A stretch of DNA of 60,000 nucleotides from Gnetum montanum (GCA_015680685.1 MNCI01002923.1:716872-776871), one strand, 5' to 3'. Counted from the stretch's first letter, positions 10,750 to 23,652 are shown. Notes: generated from the sequence alone by a model not told the origin. Translations and numbers: made by a program.

Positions 10750-11940
10750 ATGAGCCCTTGAATGTAGCCATGGGTAGGTATTACTCTCTTTTGCACAAAT
10801 GTTCTAGCCATGGTTATTTTCAATGGGAGAAGCTTCATCATATCATAGATGGGCTTTGTGCAAAAATAAGGAGAACCCTTGGGGTCTATGCCCAAGGGAG
10901 ACTATCAAAACATAAGGCCCATTAGATTCAAAGGCTAATTGAGTAGGTTGCAAAAGAATAAGGTGAGTTGAAAAAATGAAAAAGTGCTAAGGAGTATAAC
11001 CAGGATCCTTCCATTAGAAAAAAGGAAGGTCCATTTTTGTGATAATGAGAAGGAGGCATCACTTGATGAAGTGTAATAAAAAACGTTACCAATTTAGAAA
11101 TCTATTTTCAAAGTTTTATCCAAGGTGGATAAAATGTAGGAATTTTTATATCAAAAATTCCAAATAGCTATAAAAATAATTGAGACATCCAAAGAGAAAA
11201 GTAGTGATGATAACCACAAGAGAAGAAAGGAAGTTGAATGTTCCTATCAAAGGTATAAGGGCAATGCTGCTATAGTGGAAGAGGTTGTGGAGTCAAAATT
11301 AAATGATGATGGTGGGTGTGACATTTACCAATATGAACATCCTAAGGGATTTTTCCCTATTGTGTCATACTTAAAAGAGTCTGGGGTGTATGCTTTGAAC
11401 CCTATATTGGCAAAAAGAAAAGCACCCAAAAGATTGCCTTATCCTCAAGGAAATCCAAGGCAGTTCCACCAACAACAATAAGCTTAATTATCCAAGTGGG
11501 CCTCCACTACAACCATATGAGTAGTTTCAACAGTGGCAACACCCACAGTCATGGGGTATTCCACCACCAAGGTAGTAGTAATTTTACATGCAGCCAAATC
11601 CATATGGGTACTATGTTCAACAATCCATGTCTTTGCATGCCTCTTCCAATCGTGCTTCTTTTTAGCCTCACTACTACCCTTCGGAGTACTACAAAGCTCA
11701 TTCTTCATCTCTTAAAGAGCAATCCCCATACACCTATCACCCTCTACATTTTTTAGCACATGTTCCTCCACCCTCAACCTAATTACCATCTATCCCATCC
11801 ATGTAGGAAGAAATTCCTACATAGTCACAACAACGTAATGCTACTAGGGATATTAACTTACAAATGGTTCCTCATGCGAGTGGTTCAAAACCTAGACCTA
11901 GAAAAGACCATTCTTCTAAACCAATAGTTCTACCAAGCCC
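10750..11940 (+). pseudogene. Ath-B gag, C-terminal part
   Basis: The translation EPLNVAMGRYYSLLHKC followed by HHIIDGLCAKIRRTLGVYAQG matches gag of Ath-D around 42660-42810. Further down, CDIYQYEHPKGFFPIVSYL (about 11320) corresponds to the Cys/His segment CNICLYDHPIGQCPILLHL of Ath-D, with the third and fourth metal ligands lost. A Pro/Gln/Tyr-rich tail follows. Many stops. The N-terminal part of gag is missing because Tat-A interrupts it. Confidence 0.65.
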
Positions 11941-11949
11941 TCACTGACT

Positions 11950-14900
11950 CATGTGATTGGTTGTCATATGTTTCCTTTAGCCTATGCATTGAATCCTTTT
12001 GAGGACCCTTCAAAACAAATGCCTTCCAAAATCCACACAGTCATGTTAACTCATGTTGTATCCAATTGGATCAACACTAGCAAGCTTCCTAGGAAAAGAG
12101 CTAATCTTAGAAGTCCTCTCATCTACTTGCAGATTATTAAAAATAAGCCATGCAAGGCTCTTCTTGATTCAAGGTTTCAAGTTAATTTAATTTTCCATGA
12201 AATGTACAATAATTGGAACCTCCATTCTCTCAAGAAAAGCAACATTCATTTAGAATTGACAAATTAGTCTATCACTATTCTCTTGGAATTGGTAGAGGAC
12301 ATTATGACCATTGTTTGTGGCTGGTCCTACCTTGCTAATTTCATGGTGATCAAGGTTCATAATTTCAAGGGGTATTTTTTCCTTGAATTATGGGAAGGGC
12401 TTGGTTAATCACTATTGATGCATGAATAGACATTAGCGATCTTTCCCTAGAAATTTCCAAGGAAAATTCTTTTGGAAAGATCAAGAAGAAAAGTGTTCCA
12501 TGCATCACGTATAGCCATACTGGGTGCAATTATGTGCAGAAGTTATGGTCTATCAAAAGCACATCAATCAAAGCATGTAGATAGTGTGTAGATGAATTTG
12601 AAATTCAAGAGTTCCTATACACAACAACCAAAAAACAAGAGGGAACCCAATGGCTAACAGCTGATTTTGAAAGTAGCACACTTTGCACAGAACTAACCAA
12701 GAGCTTAACTTATGCCTATGTTGAAGGCATGGATGAACTTGATGATACCAATTGGGGAGAGTTGGACATGCCTAAGAATTTCAAATAGGAGCCCTTAGAG
12801 TTGAAAACTCTACTTTCCAATATGGGATATGCATTTCTAAAAAATGAAAATTTTGTGATAATCAATTCCAACCTTGCTCCTGAGTGGAAAATGATGTCGT
12901 TGAAGGTGGTCAACAAATGACCAATAGCCTTTACTTGGGCATATTCTAAAGTCACATGGATTGATCCTAAGATATGCTAGCATCACATTTACACCAATAC
13001 AACCATGAAGCCAAAGAGGCATTCATAGTGATAGTTGAATGCTAAATTAAAGTAGATCATCAAAGAGGAAATTGAACAACTCCTTAAGGTGGGGTTCATC
13101 TATCCAATTGCCAATAATGAGTGGGTTAGCCCAATTGTTATCATGCCAAAGAAAGTTGGAAAGTGATGATTCTATATTGATTTCAGACTATTGAACATGA
13201 CAATGTTGAAAGATCATTTTTCATTATCATTTGTGGACCAAGTGATGGACAACTTTCTAGATGGTTATAGTGGCTATAACCAAGTTTAGATAGCACTAGA
13301 AGACCAGGCCAAAACAACATTTACAAGTCCTTAGAGGACTTTTTCATATAAAATGATGTCTTTTGGCTTGTGCAGTATCCCTACAACATTCCAATTCCTT
13401 GTCCATAGTATTTTTCAATAGTAGATTGGTAGCATGGTGGAAGTTTTCATCGATGACTTTTCCACCTATGGTGCTACATTTAAGTAAGTCCTAGACCACC
13501 TAAAGAAAGTGCTTAAATGTTGCTACATTGAAAAATAATTCTAATAGCTTAAGGATAATCTTGTAAAAGCTCCAATTCTACAAGAACTTGATTGGTCCTG
13601 TCCATTTCACATCATGCCAGATGCATTGAACTATGCCTTAGGAGATCTGCTTATGCAGTTGAATGATTAGAAATGTCCTTATTATATCAACTACACAAGC
13701 CAAAACATTATAGATTCATAGCTTAATTACAACACAATAGAAAAAGAGCTAATGATAGTGGTGTATACCTTGGAGAAATTCAAGCACTATGTGTTTAGAT
13801 ACAAAGTGTTGTGCACATTGATGACAGTGCCATTCGCTTCCTCATGAGCAAGCCAATAGTGAGCCCCATGTCATATGGTGGCTAGTGATCTTATATGAGT
13901 TTGATATTACAATGGTAGATCAAAAGGGAACTAAGAATGTTTTCATTGATTACTTGTCTCAGTTACAATGGGACAATAAATAGGAGGAGAGGTCACTTTT
14001 TGATCAATTTGCTAATGGAGTCCTCTTTGCTAATTCAATAAATGAACAAGTTGATGTTGAACCAAAATGGTACAATGACATTCTTACTTATCTTCTCACT
14101 TAAGAGATGCTATAAGAGTTATAACATTGGAATAAAAAATAGTTTCTTCATTAGACCAAACACTTCATAGAAATTAAAGGATACCTTTACAAGGTGTGTG
14201 CCGATGACCTAGTTTGTTGGTGTCTTCTTGATGAGGATTAACTATGTGTTCTCAAAGATTCTTATGAGGTCCCTTGTGGGGGTCAATATGTAGGGACATG
14301 CATGACCATTAAGATCCTTCTAGAAGGATATTACTAGCTAAAAATCTTGAGGGATGCTTACCAATTCATCTACTCTTGTGAATGCTATTAATGAAATGGT
14401 GGGATGACTGCTCAAATGAAGGGATCTCAACAATGGATTCAACCACTAGGATCCTTTAACATTTGGGGTGTAGACTTCATGGGTTCCATCATGCCCATGT
14501 CAATGGAAAGGCATACATAATAGTCATTATTGACTATTGTACCAAATGGGTAGAAGCAGTAGCCATTGCTGACTATACATCTTCTATAGCTATGTGGTTT
14601 GTATAACCAAATTTTGTAAATAGGTTTATAGGACCACATGCACTAATTTCTAACAATGGTACTTATTTTATAGGCACTACCTTTTGCAAGCTCATGTAAT
14701 GCTTGGGAGTTGAACATAAACTAACACCCTATCACCCCCAAGCCAATGGTCATGCTGAAGTCACCAATAGGGAGATCACTAGGATCTTAATGATAATAAT
14801 TAGTAAATATAGGAGATATTAGAGCACAAAATTCAATTATGCCCTTTTGGCCTACCACTCCACATGGAAACTTTTTATAGGCTACTTTCCCTATGAGTTG

Positions 14901-15365
14901 GTGTATGGAAAAATTTTAACTCTTCCCATTCAATCCAAGCTCTATACACTTTCAATAGGCTATGAATAAGACCTTAACTATAGCCTAGCACAAAAGGAAA
15001 GATTGATCAACCTTAATATGCTAGATGAGAATCGATTGATGGCCCTTTCCTTGAATGAAATGCATAAGGCACTTAACAAAAAATGTCATGACCTTAGGAT
15101 AAGGAAAGTTCAATTTCAACCTAGAGAAAAGGTTCTTTACTAGAACCCCATACACATACCTCAATGAATTAAGTCCCAAATGTTATGGGAAGGTCCTTAC
15201 ATCATTTATGAAACATTTTCTTCTAGGGTCATGTTAATTTACAAACTTGAGAGCCCAAACAAGAAGCAACTGGTCAACATGCAATAACTCAAATCTTTCC
15301 ATGAGCCCAAGCAAGCTAGTGTAAGCAATGCCTCATTAGATGAGCACCCATGCTTAATTTTTTGA
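11950..15365 (+). pseudogene. Ath-B pol: protease, reverse transcriptase, RNase H, integrase
   Basis: Domains occur in order. Protease at about 12060-12420: CKALLDSRFQVNLI, where the catalytic DSGA-type motif has become Asp-Ser-Arg. RT at about 13050-13560: EWVSPIVIMPKK, GYSGYNQV, MMSFGLCSIPTTFQF and VFIDDFSTYG, so the catalytic Asp-Asp pair survives. RNase H at about 13600-13850: NTIEKELMIVVYTLEKFKHYV. Integrase at about 14300-15300: SFNIWGVDFMGSI, then HPITPKPMVM in place of the HPQTNGQAE-type motif, and a C-terminal SQMLWEGPYIIYE. In-frame TAG/TAA codons are frequent. No intact enzyme is possible. Confidence 0.8.
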
Positions 15366-17430
15366 ATCTTCTCCTCTAAACTCACTTGTGGGGGAGATGG
15401 CCATCCATGCTAATTGTTAAAGTGGCTTCTTATTTTTTCTACCTTTTTGTTTTACATTTTTTTGCTTTCACACTTTGTTATTTTTTCAATTTTTGTTTTA
15501 CAACATCATTAGTACATTTTATTTTTCTTGGATATTTTAGAATTTCTTTTATATTTTACTTTATTTTGGGGTAATTTTCTTATTATTTTGCTAATAAAAG
15601 TGCTTTGTTGCTAACAAGACATAGTGATGTTGTAGCTATTTGCTAATGGTGATTTATACTTAATATTTTTGATTGCTAATGTCTTGTTTCTATTTTTGAA
15701 TTTTGATGACTAATGACTAAGACAAGTTTCTTTTTCATGAAACAGGTAGTGAGTTCACATCATCCACCGATCCAAAAACTCTATGGTTTTCCCTTTTTAT
15801 AAATATGAGGTTCCTTTTTCATTAATAAAACTTTAACAAACTTATGACCTTGGTAGTTTTCAAACTTGGGAAAGTTGTAAAGGTTTGAACAAGATGCGAC
15901 TTCAAGGGAACTCCAAGCTCTTTGTACATCTGTACTTACTTGAGTGCATGAGCATTTTCATCGATTTCTCATTTTCCACGTCAACCAATAATAGGAAGTT
16001 GAATAAGCCTTTCCATGGTGTGGTTCCCATCCAAATATCCATAAAAACATAAAATTTAAAAGAAATGATGATGATGGGAATTCAAAGCACACCCTTAGAC
16101 AAAATAAAGGGCTACAAGCACTAGTTTTGGAACTAGAAAGACATGTTACCCATGCCTAAAGGTCCCTTCTAACTAAGGTCCTTTCTCACTTTCTACTTCT
16201 CTTTTCTTCTCAATTAAGGAATGGTGATTGATTTTTGGGTGCATTCTTGTGTCTCGAGAGATGGACTGGTCTTAGAGTGATGATGCAAAGTCACTGAAAG
16301 TGGTTGGTTTTGATCTAGACTAACGATGGACTCTATTGGATCATTTAACCATGCAATTCACAAGGGACTTCATGTGACCATGATTAGGAACTCCATTACA
16401 CTTCCTCTCTCTCCCATCAATGCTTTCCATTATTTACCTCATTACCGATTTCTATGTTTTTGTTCAATGTCTTAATTTGAAGTGTCAAAATTCTTATATA
16501 GATTCTTCTAGATTTAGCCCTTAAATTTTCATACCCATTAATCAACTATGGGGGCCACAAAATTCTTATTTAAGGTTATGTAAGGGCAAAAAGGGCATGA
16601 GCTTTCTATGGGGAGGATCCACTTGCATATCTCTTGGTTGTAATAGTTAAGTTCCTTATCCCTAAGCATTTTGGTAATCAAATCTTTTATGTACCCCATT
16701 GATGCATCCAACTGTGCGCTCCTTACAGCATTTTCTTCATAAATTTTCATTCTCAAATTTTCCAAATTTTGTAAACTTTAAAGCTCTCTTCTAATGTTTT
16801 CATCATGTTCATGGCTTTTCTAGCTCTCTAAAAACACCAATTTCATAAGAAACCTTTTTATATTTTTCAAGATATTTCACATGAAATTTTTAGGCATAGG
16901 CTCCATATATGGATAACTATCGATAAAGTCCATATGTAAATAGGACCCCATATATGGGATCTTGTCGATGTAGGGTTCACCTACCTATAAATAGGTGTGA
17001 ACACTTAGATATTTTCACATTTTCTTATAAATGAGTATGGATTTTTTGAATTTGTAGAACCCAAAACCTTCCAAGATCCATATTTTTCTAATTGTTTGTC
17101 CGATTCACTCTGTTCTTCGACCTTGTAGCTACTAAAGATAAGCTCTTTGTCATGGGGGCTACAAACCTTAAGATTTTAATGAATTTTTTTTTCAAAAATT
17201 TCTAACACCCACAAAGGTTTAACAAATAAACCAACATTAAAACATCAAATTATAAGAGTTAAACCCTTTCAACAAGCTTCAATAATACTCTAAATTAAAC
17301 ATCATAAAAATAATAATAAAACAATAAATCTTCCATGGTCCAAACTTAACCAAAAGTGTAACTACTCAATGATAAAGGTACTTAAATATTATAAGTTACA
17401 CATTAAATACTAATCCTTGATTATGCTATG
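15366..17430 (+). other. Ath-B spacer between integrase and 3' ORF, with palindromes and a TATA-like site
   Basis: No gene is supported. GTGGGGGAGATGG near 15390 is a purine-rich tract like the one after gag in Ath-D. At 16600-16640 the string GGGGAGGATCCACTTGCAT matches GGGGAGGACCCACTTGCAT at 45136-45154 in Ath-D, so the spacer is shared. Between 16903 and 16994 there are two CCATATATGG palindromes (16903-16912, 16948-16957) followed by CTATAAATAG (16985-16994), about 440 bases upstream of the 3' ORF; this could be an internal promoter. The remainder is AT-rich. Confidence 0.5.
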
Positions 17431-20275
17431 ACCATAGATGGCACCTAAGGGAAAACATGCATAGTAAGGAGGACCATCCCAACCAAGGGACAAATAGCCA
17501 ACAATAGGAAGGCCAAGAACAAGCCCATGAGCAAGTAGAGACCCATGCAATAGGACCTCTTAGGAGGAGTGTGAAGTAGAATATATTTGATAGATTCTCG
17601 AACAAGTTGTGGCAACAAAACATTCTCACTTAGATGAAGCACCTGAGCCTAGATTGAACCTTAAGATGACCTTAATGGAAGCCTGTCTTAGGTAGATTAC
17701 GAACAAGGAGGTCTAGAAATTGGTGCTTCAAGAATTAAAATTTGGACCTTTCTTGGAGTTTGCACCACTAGAAGTCAAAGCTCAACTACAAAACTCTCCC
17801 ATGTGGTTTGCAATCACTTCTAGAGAAGAGTGATACATGGGAGAGACATATATCTTTTGGAATAATCAATAGGCTAGTTCAATGGTCAAAATCAAGGAAA
17901 TTTCACTGTCCTACTAGGTGAAAGCTATCATAGAGGTCCTTGGGCTACTAGAAATTGGGGCCAACCTTGTAGAAATCCCCATGCAAGTAGATCCTAATGT
18001 TAAGAAGAAATGGACATAGCAGTGTTATGGAGTCAATCGTAAGGAGTTTGATGCACTCACGATGGTGGAGCATGTATAATTTAATATTACAGCCTTCCAG
18101 CTCAATCCAATGGTGAGGCTAAGTAAGATCACCATTCTCCCCTCATGTGTGTACCACTCTAAGCAGTCAATTCCCCATCAACCTTCCACAGCTGATCTAT
18201 CTTAAGATAAAGAAGTGATTTAAAGAAAATGAATGTAGAAGGAAGGCACTCCCCTTTCCATGCCTCATCAAAAAATTATTCAAGAAGGAAGGCATAACAT
18301 GCTACATTAATGATGCTATCTGATGTGCTCATCCACTTCTTGGATAGAGATGATGAAAGATAATATGCCTACCAAGACTAGTCAAGAAGAGAAGCAGCAA
18401 CCACCACCTCTACCATCCACTCATGAAACAACATTGGAGGCCTACACTGCCCTTGAGAACATGGACAAGATATAAGAGTAGCCCTTATGTGAGTAAGAGT
18501 AGTAAGCAGGAATGAGTGGTGGCAATCCATCTGTGTATTGCCCAGTAATGAGAAACCTTAACTAATTGGCTCGAACCATCAACCATATGAAGGGGGTGGG
18601 TTGATTTTCTCAGCCTAAAGAATGCAACTACATATGAGATTAAATATTGATTCCCAAGAGGTAAATATATATGTCTCTCTCTCTCAATAGTAGAAATTCC
18701 TAGAAATCTCTGGGAATGTTGCTACTTTTTTTGTGCATTTGGGGAAGGAAAAGGGAGAAACTATCTTAGTGATGTAGCATCACGAGCAAGAGATAGTAAA
18801 AGAGATGGTTGTTAATAGAATTTTTAAGACCTTAAACATACCTACAACATATGTACTAGATGTTTCTACACTAAGAGATGTGTAGACATCCACAAGAATA
18901 GTTGGCGGTAGATTAAGTGTAGCCTAGCACTAAGAGTTGTTGGATTGATTGGTGGGAATTGGACAACCAATTCTAGATATCTTTGATCTTCCGAATACCA
19001 TCACAACAACCCATTTAGAGATTCTTGAAGCAAGGGGAAAGTGTATAATATTGGAGAGGCAACTCAAAATAGCCTAAGCTCAAAATCAATGCTTGGTTGT
19101 AGAATTAAGAGCCCACCTTGCCAATCTCACATTTCTCAACCTTGCACTGACATATGATTAATCTTTCCAATAGCTTTAGGACAAGCTCAAATAGGTTGAA
19201 AATGTAAAGGAGACAACCATCTTTAACTAATCCATGGCTAATGCCAAGACATACATCATTTAGAAGGACTTGGTCTAGACACACAATGAGAATGAAATCC
19301 TAACCATTGAAAATCATTGCATATGGAATGTTGATATGTAGAAGAAACATATGCAAGAATTTATCCATCAAAAATAGAAGTAGCTAGCTAGAGTGAACAC
19401 TGAACTAAGGAGACTAGCAACTAAAAATAGAAATCTCTCCATGGAGGAATTTTAAGCTCTTCACTAAAAATCTACGATAGAGAGAGCCACCTAGAAGAAT
19501 AAGTTTCTCAAATTTGAGAGAGTTAAGAATCGTTATAGATATCAAGTCAATATACAAGAAGTAATCAATGGAAAACACATCTAAAAGATGAAGGAAAAAG
19601 TTAAACAAGACCTCTATTAGCTCAACGAAGGAGGTGATGTCTGGTAGCCTATCTTTGATGGCTTATAACTACAACAAAGTAGAAATTTTCATGAAATAGC
19701 TATACATCAAGGAGATGACAAAGTATACAAAGATTGCTAATCTCTATTATGTAAATTCGGTAATGCTGACTATTAGACAGCCATGGTTACAGTTGGAGAA
19801 GCAAGTGGCCAACTCGTACTTGTTGTACAAGGTAGAGTTTAAAACCCATAAGGAGAACAAGAAAAAGCTTGAGATTGCTGATGTTGAACTTGAGGTTCTT
19901 AGGGCACAATTCATTGATAAGAGATCCACTACTAAGAACCTAGAAAAAAGGATGAATGACTAACAAGAGCTGTAAGGTGTTCGATGTGGAGTGAAAACTT
20001 TTCACTGCCTAGTTTGTTAACATGAAAGAGCTATTCTTGGCAATGCCCTGTCCTTAGGATGTTTCCACTTTGGCCCACTTTTGAGATGTTGTATGGATCA
20101 TGAACAATCTAAAGGGGAAGGAGGAGAAGATGAAGGTACTGCTAGATGCCTTTCATCTTCCACTAGACATTGTATCTATCGCTAGACAACGACAACCACC
20201 TTAACCACCACCTATGCCCAAAGTAGGAGAAGGTCCTTCAAAGCCTTAGAAGCCTCCATTTCCTAGGACTATTTG
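17431..20275 (+). pseudogene. Ath-B 3' ORF (env position), coiled-coil protein relic
   Basis: It starts near ATGGCACCTAAGG (17430). At about 17725-17900 the translation ELKFGPFLEFAPLEVK, then YMGETYIFW, matches ELNFGPFTKFSLEAI and YLGEMYQFW of the Ath-D 3' ORF, so both belong to the same family. Further on are long Lys/Glu/Leu-rich coiled-coil stretches, the best open part being 19715-19963. It occupies the place of the env-like ORF of Athila elements, but I see no clear signal peptide or membrane segment, so an envelope function is not supported. Stops are dense. Confidence 0.55.
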
Positions 20276-20509
20276 ATATTCTCCAACATTTTCACACTAT
20301 TTGAGGAATTATTCTTGTCATTTTTATCTTGGTGTTCAATTTTTCCATCCTAAACATCAAAATTGTGTAATCATTGTAAAACTGTACACTTTGGGCACTT
20401 AGTTTTTATTGTGTGTTTTGTGTGTTTTTTTTTTGTATCCTAATAATTCAATACCTTTGCAAATTTTTTAAAGAACTCAAGGATCAGTTTTTATTCAGTC
20501 ATGGGAATA

Positions 20510-21362
20510 TGATGAGTTTTTTGGTTGGCCACATCGATGTGATCCCATTAATGTAGGGTTTGATCTGTTGACATGTACCTATCGATGGGCTCCTTGTTTT
20601 ACCTATAAGTACATGCTTACTAGTTGCATTTATGGCTAAGTTGGATAGTTGTAGCAAAGCTCTTCTAATTTTATCATTCAAAACTTAGAATATCTTTCTA
20701 AGTTCCCATAGTAGGAGTCAAAGAGTATACGGATCTTTATTCGAGCACTGTTGTACCTGAGCACGATAGTGTATGTGGCAATAAAGACAAGATTTTTTAT
20801 AAACCTTACAACACTTTAAAATAGATTAATTATTTACTTTATGCATTTAATATTTTAAGTAATTTCCTTTACCACTTTAAGTAATTAAGTAATTAATTAA
20901 GCTAAATTAAATAGTAATTAATTAAGCACATAAGTACAACCACTTCGAGCATATGCTTGGTGCTTGGTAATCCTATTAATGCTTAATGTTTGTTAACCTA
21001 ATGGTGTTAAATGTGTTCAGGATGTGTACAACAAGTGGGAATAGATGCTTATGTTAGGATTAGTTAAATGTTAGCCAGTTAGATTAAATTAACAATTAAA
21101 TTACTTTATTCATCATTCTTTATTCTTAGGTGACTTAGGACATAAAACATAAAAAATGATAAAAATCATATGCCTCTGTTACACTTAACCATACCTTTGC
21201 ATTTCACAAGTGTAATTGAGAAGATAACAATTGCAATGGTTAGTTTCACTTCCTAGAGACTAGTATAATTAGAAGGCTATAAGTCCACGAAATTCAACTA
21301 GATCACATGTAAATGCTTAGTGCTTCGTATGGTTTGGCATAGGGTCTACTCATTGCTCATCA
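20510..21362 (+). mobile_element. 3' LTR of Ath-B
   Basis: It starts TGATGAG at 20510 right after a purine-rich tract (CATGGGAATA) and ends GCTCATCA at 21362. Start, end and middle align with the 3' LTR of Ath-D (46934-47808), including the GCTTGGTAATCCTA segment and a TATA-like CCTATAAGTACATG near 20599. The 5-bp flank after it is ATTGT; its partner is outside the window. Confidence 0.7.
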
Positions 21363-21373
21363 ATTGTTAAAAA

Positions 21374-21510
21374 TAAAATTATCATATATTTCATCTAAAG
21401 AACAAAGAGTAGATATTTTTACAAAGGCTTTAAATAAATAAATATTTCTATATTAATGAACATTGCTAGGTGTGACCACTTTAAGCAGACATACATAAGC
21501 TTCCAAAACT
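21374..21510 (+). pseudogene. C-terminal end of a Ty1/copia RNase H
   Basis: The translation YISSKEQRVDIFTKALNK followed, after stops, by LLGV matches the end of copia-type polyproteins (YVSTKEQ.ADIFTK.L.....LGV). It lies directly after the Ath-B 3' LTR, so Ath-B inserted into an older copia element. A purine tract GCAAGGGGAGTAGG at about 21557 may mark the end of its internal region. Confidence 0.65.
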
Positions 21511-21653
21511 CCTAATACGACTTTAGGGATTTATTATAAGCTAACAAGATTTATTGCAAGGGGAGTAGGCAAGATTATATTGTAGGAAAGAAAGATACTT
21601 TCAAGATGCAGCAAAGGAGCTAGGTGCCCATGCTAAGTCTACTAAATCCTCAA

Positions 21654-21783
21654 AGCCATATCCTAATGATTCTGTACTTCATCCATAACCTCTTGAAAGT
21701 ATCCTATTGATTCATGTAGTCTCTCATAGGGAAGAGCCATATCCTATTGATTCATGTATTCCCAAGAGGTTATGGATGAAGTA
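21654..21783. repeat. 21-base perfect inverted repeat enclosing direct repeats
   Basis: The arm at 21675-21695 (TACTTCATCCATAACC...) is the exact reverse complement of 21763-21783. Inside, a 19-base segment beginning TATCCTATTGATTC occurs twice exactly (21700-21718, 21740-21758), and a related copy precedes the left arm (21654-21675). The layout suggests a local template-switch or inverted duplication. Confidence 0.75.
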
Positions 21784-22350
21784 TAGAGTCTCAATGTCTT
21801 GTTTTGTATAGCCTCTTCTTTCTTCATGTGTTTGAGATTCTAATGATCTTTGTCTCTCACACTCTAAGTATTCATGCTATTTTTGCATCATAATCTTTTC
21901 CACCTTCTTACTAAATTTTCTTTGACCTTCCACTCTTTTCTACTTCTTTCACACTTTGTTCTAGATTTAGTGTTCATTAATGCTTGATCCCTCTTTTCCT
22001 TTTCTCTTCTAAGCTCTTCCCCAAGTTCTCTAAAATCCTTTTGATTCATCCAAAATCTCTTATGAATATCCATAGATATAATGATTTCTATGTTACTGCT
22101 TGGCTCTCTTAGCTATTCTATGCCTTATATATTTTTTAATGTCTAGTTGTTCTCTCATTTTTACATCTCTGTCTTAAGCTTGAAAATTCACTACTCAATA
22201 GGCTCAGTGTTCTTTTCAGTTAAGATCTTATGTGTATCTCTTCTTTATTTTTATCACCTATGTTTCTCTTTGTGTTTTGAGCTTAATTTGTTTAATGAAA
22301 GGGAGATCTTATTTTCATCTTTTTCTGATAAAACGACGAGAATTGATGAA

Positions 22351-22460
22351 TGATGATGTGATTGTACATGTGCTATTTTTTTAGAAAGATGATGTAATTG
22401 TGAATGTGTTGTTTTCTTAGAAAAATGATGTGATTTTGTATGTGTTGTTTTGTTAGAAAA
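22351..22460. repeat. Three-copy tandem repeat, period about 37
   Basis: Units GATGATGTGATTGTACATG, GATGATGTAATTGTGAATG and AATGATGTGATTTTGTATG, each followed by TGTTGTTTT-TTAG, start near 22352, 22388 and 22424. The reverse-strand ORF here (repeating His-Ser-Lys-Lys) is a by-product. Confidence 0.7.
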
Positions 22461-22989
22461 TAGTGAAGAAGTATAAGCATGTAGCATTTCTTAGCTTACT
22501 TTATGCATGCTTAAGATATTTCATCTATTTTAGCTATTTTGAGTTATAGTGTTCTCCTAATTTCTTGACTAATTATGAACTATGTGTGTATGATTAGTTG
22601 GATGTGGTGCTTTATTGATTGGTATGAGTTGTGTTATGATAATTATTTATTCATCTTTAACTAGCTATATGATTCTCTTGATTAACTTGATGCTTGTTGT
22701 TAAGAGCTTGCTAATTTCTCTAATTACAATTTGTATGTATGAGGTGAGTTGATCTTTATGGTGATTTGGAGCTTGAAACTACTTTTTAGGCTATTTCTAT
22801 GTGTCTACCTATACACGATATTTCTCTCATTCAAGCTTAGTTTGTGAGCTCACCCAATCTTAAAAAGGAGAAGATTTTTGCATGTTTTGAGCTTGGTTGT
22901 AAATATGGATTTAGAGTGGAGCTTTCGATTTGCAAAAATTTGAGCTTTTATCTTCTCTTTTATGGAAAATTGTTTGTTTGCCACATTAT

Positions 22990-23640
22990 CAAATAGAATC
23001 ATTTTTGGTTCTACTAGGCTTGTCCAAAGTGATTCTACCAACTTAGCATCATGTGTTCTTGAAAATTTTTTTTCCCAACTTAGTTCTTCATTTTAGCTCT
23101 ATAAAGATAGCTCAAATTGATTCTACCACATCAAATTTTTCTTATTGATGGACTTAGTACAACCAATCTTAAACAGTTTTAGAGCATATGTGCAAAAGGA
23201 TTTTAATTTAGTTTAGCTTGTAGAAATAACTTGTATAACCATATTTGATTCTATGAAGCAATGAGAAAGAGCTTTTCCATGTCAACCCAGAAAGAAAGTG
23301 CTAAATAGAACTAACTTGAAGAACCATTTTTGGTTCTACGAAGGGCTCCTTCAATTCACTCTACCACATCACCTTCTAAAAAAAACTCTTATTTAAAATT
23401 GGCTCTAGAATCATTTATTATTTCTATGAATGGTTGTGAAGGATAGCTCTAACAAGTTAGCATTTTGTTTATTCCACACACACAAGCTTGATTTAAATAC
23501 TTGTTTCTTATTTTAGAAAACTTTAGAACTAATTTTTTATTCTACTAGACACCATGCCACATCAACTCATAGAACCAATATTTAGAACTACTTTTTGGTT
23601 CTACAAAGCTCTTCCAAAATTGCTCTTCATGTTAGCTCCT
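22990..23640. repeat. Spaced GAACCA..TTTGGTTCTAC motifs
   Basis: Degenerate copies of GAACCATTTTTGGTTCTAC, each followed by a segment like CTCCTTCAATT.ACTCTACCACATC, recur roughly every 80-100 bases (about 23000, 23090, 23245, 23315, 23410, 23530, 23595). Each core can fold as a small hairpin. A similar stretch (GAACCAATTTAGAACTAG) occurs at about 47970 beyond Ath-D. Possibly internal repeats of the copia LTR. Confidence 0.5.
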
Positions 23641-23652
23641 TTTATTGCCCAC

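Larger units (their letters stand above)
10745..21362 (+). mobile_element. Ath-B: degenerate Athila-like Ty3/gypsy retrotransposon
   Basis: Plus-strand order is gag C-terminus, protease, RT, RNase H, integrase, long spacer, 3' ORF, 3' LTR (20510-21362). Its 5' LTR and gag start are cut off by the Tat-A insertion and lie left of the window. Gag, 3' ORF and LTR match those of Ath-D (23653-47808), so Ath-B looks like a coding-type relative of that pol-less element. Stops occur every few dozen codons throughout, so it is very old. Athila assignment rests on the IN signature GVDFMG, the long 3' ORF region and the PBS seen in Ath-D. Confidence 0.75.
21511..23652. other. AT-rich old repeat DNA, probably 3' part or LTR of the copia element
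   Basis: No coding region is supported. It holds a perfect 21-base inverted repeat (21675-21695 / 21763-21783), a short tandem repeat (22351-22460) and a series of GGTTCTA hairpins (22990-23640). It continues beyond Ath-D at 47814. A pyrimidine-rich ACCTCCCCTC stretch near 48926 resembles the LTR ends of SIRE-type copia elements, but I could not establish LTR borders. Confidence 0.4.

Noticed and set aside
17431-20275. Envelope gene
   Set aside because: Only the position fits; no signal peptide, cleavage site or membrane span is visible, so it is described as a coiled-coil 3' ORF.
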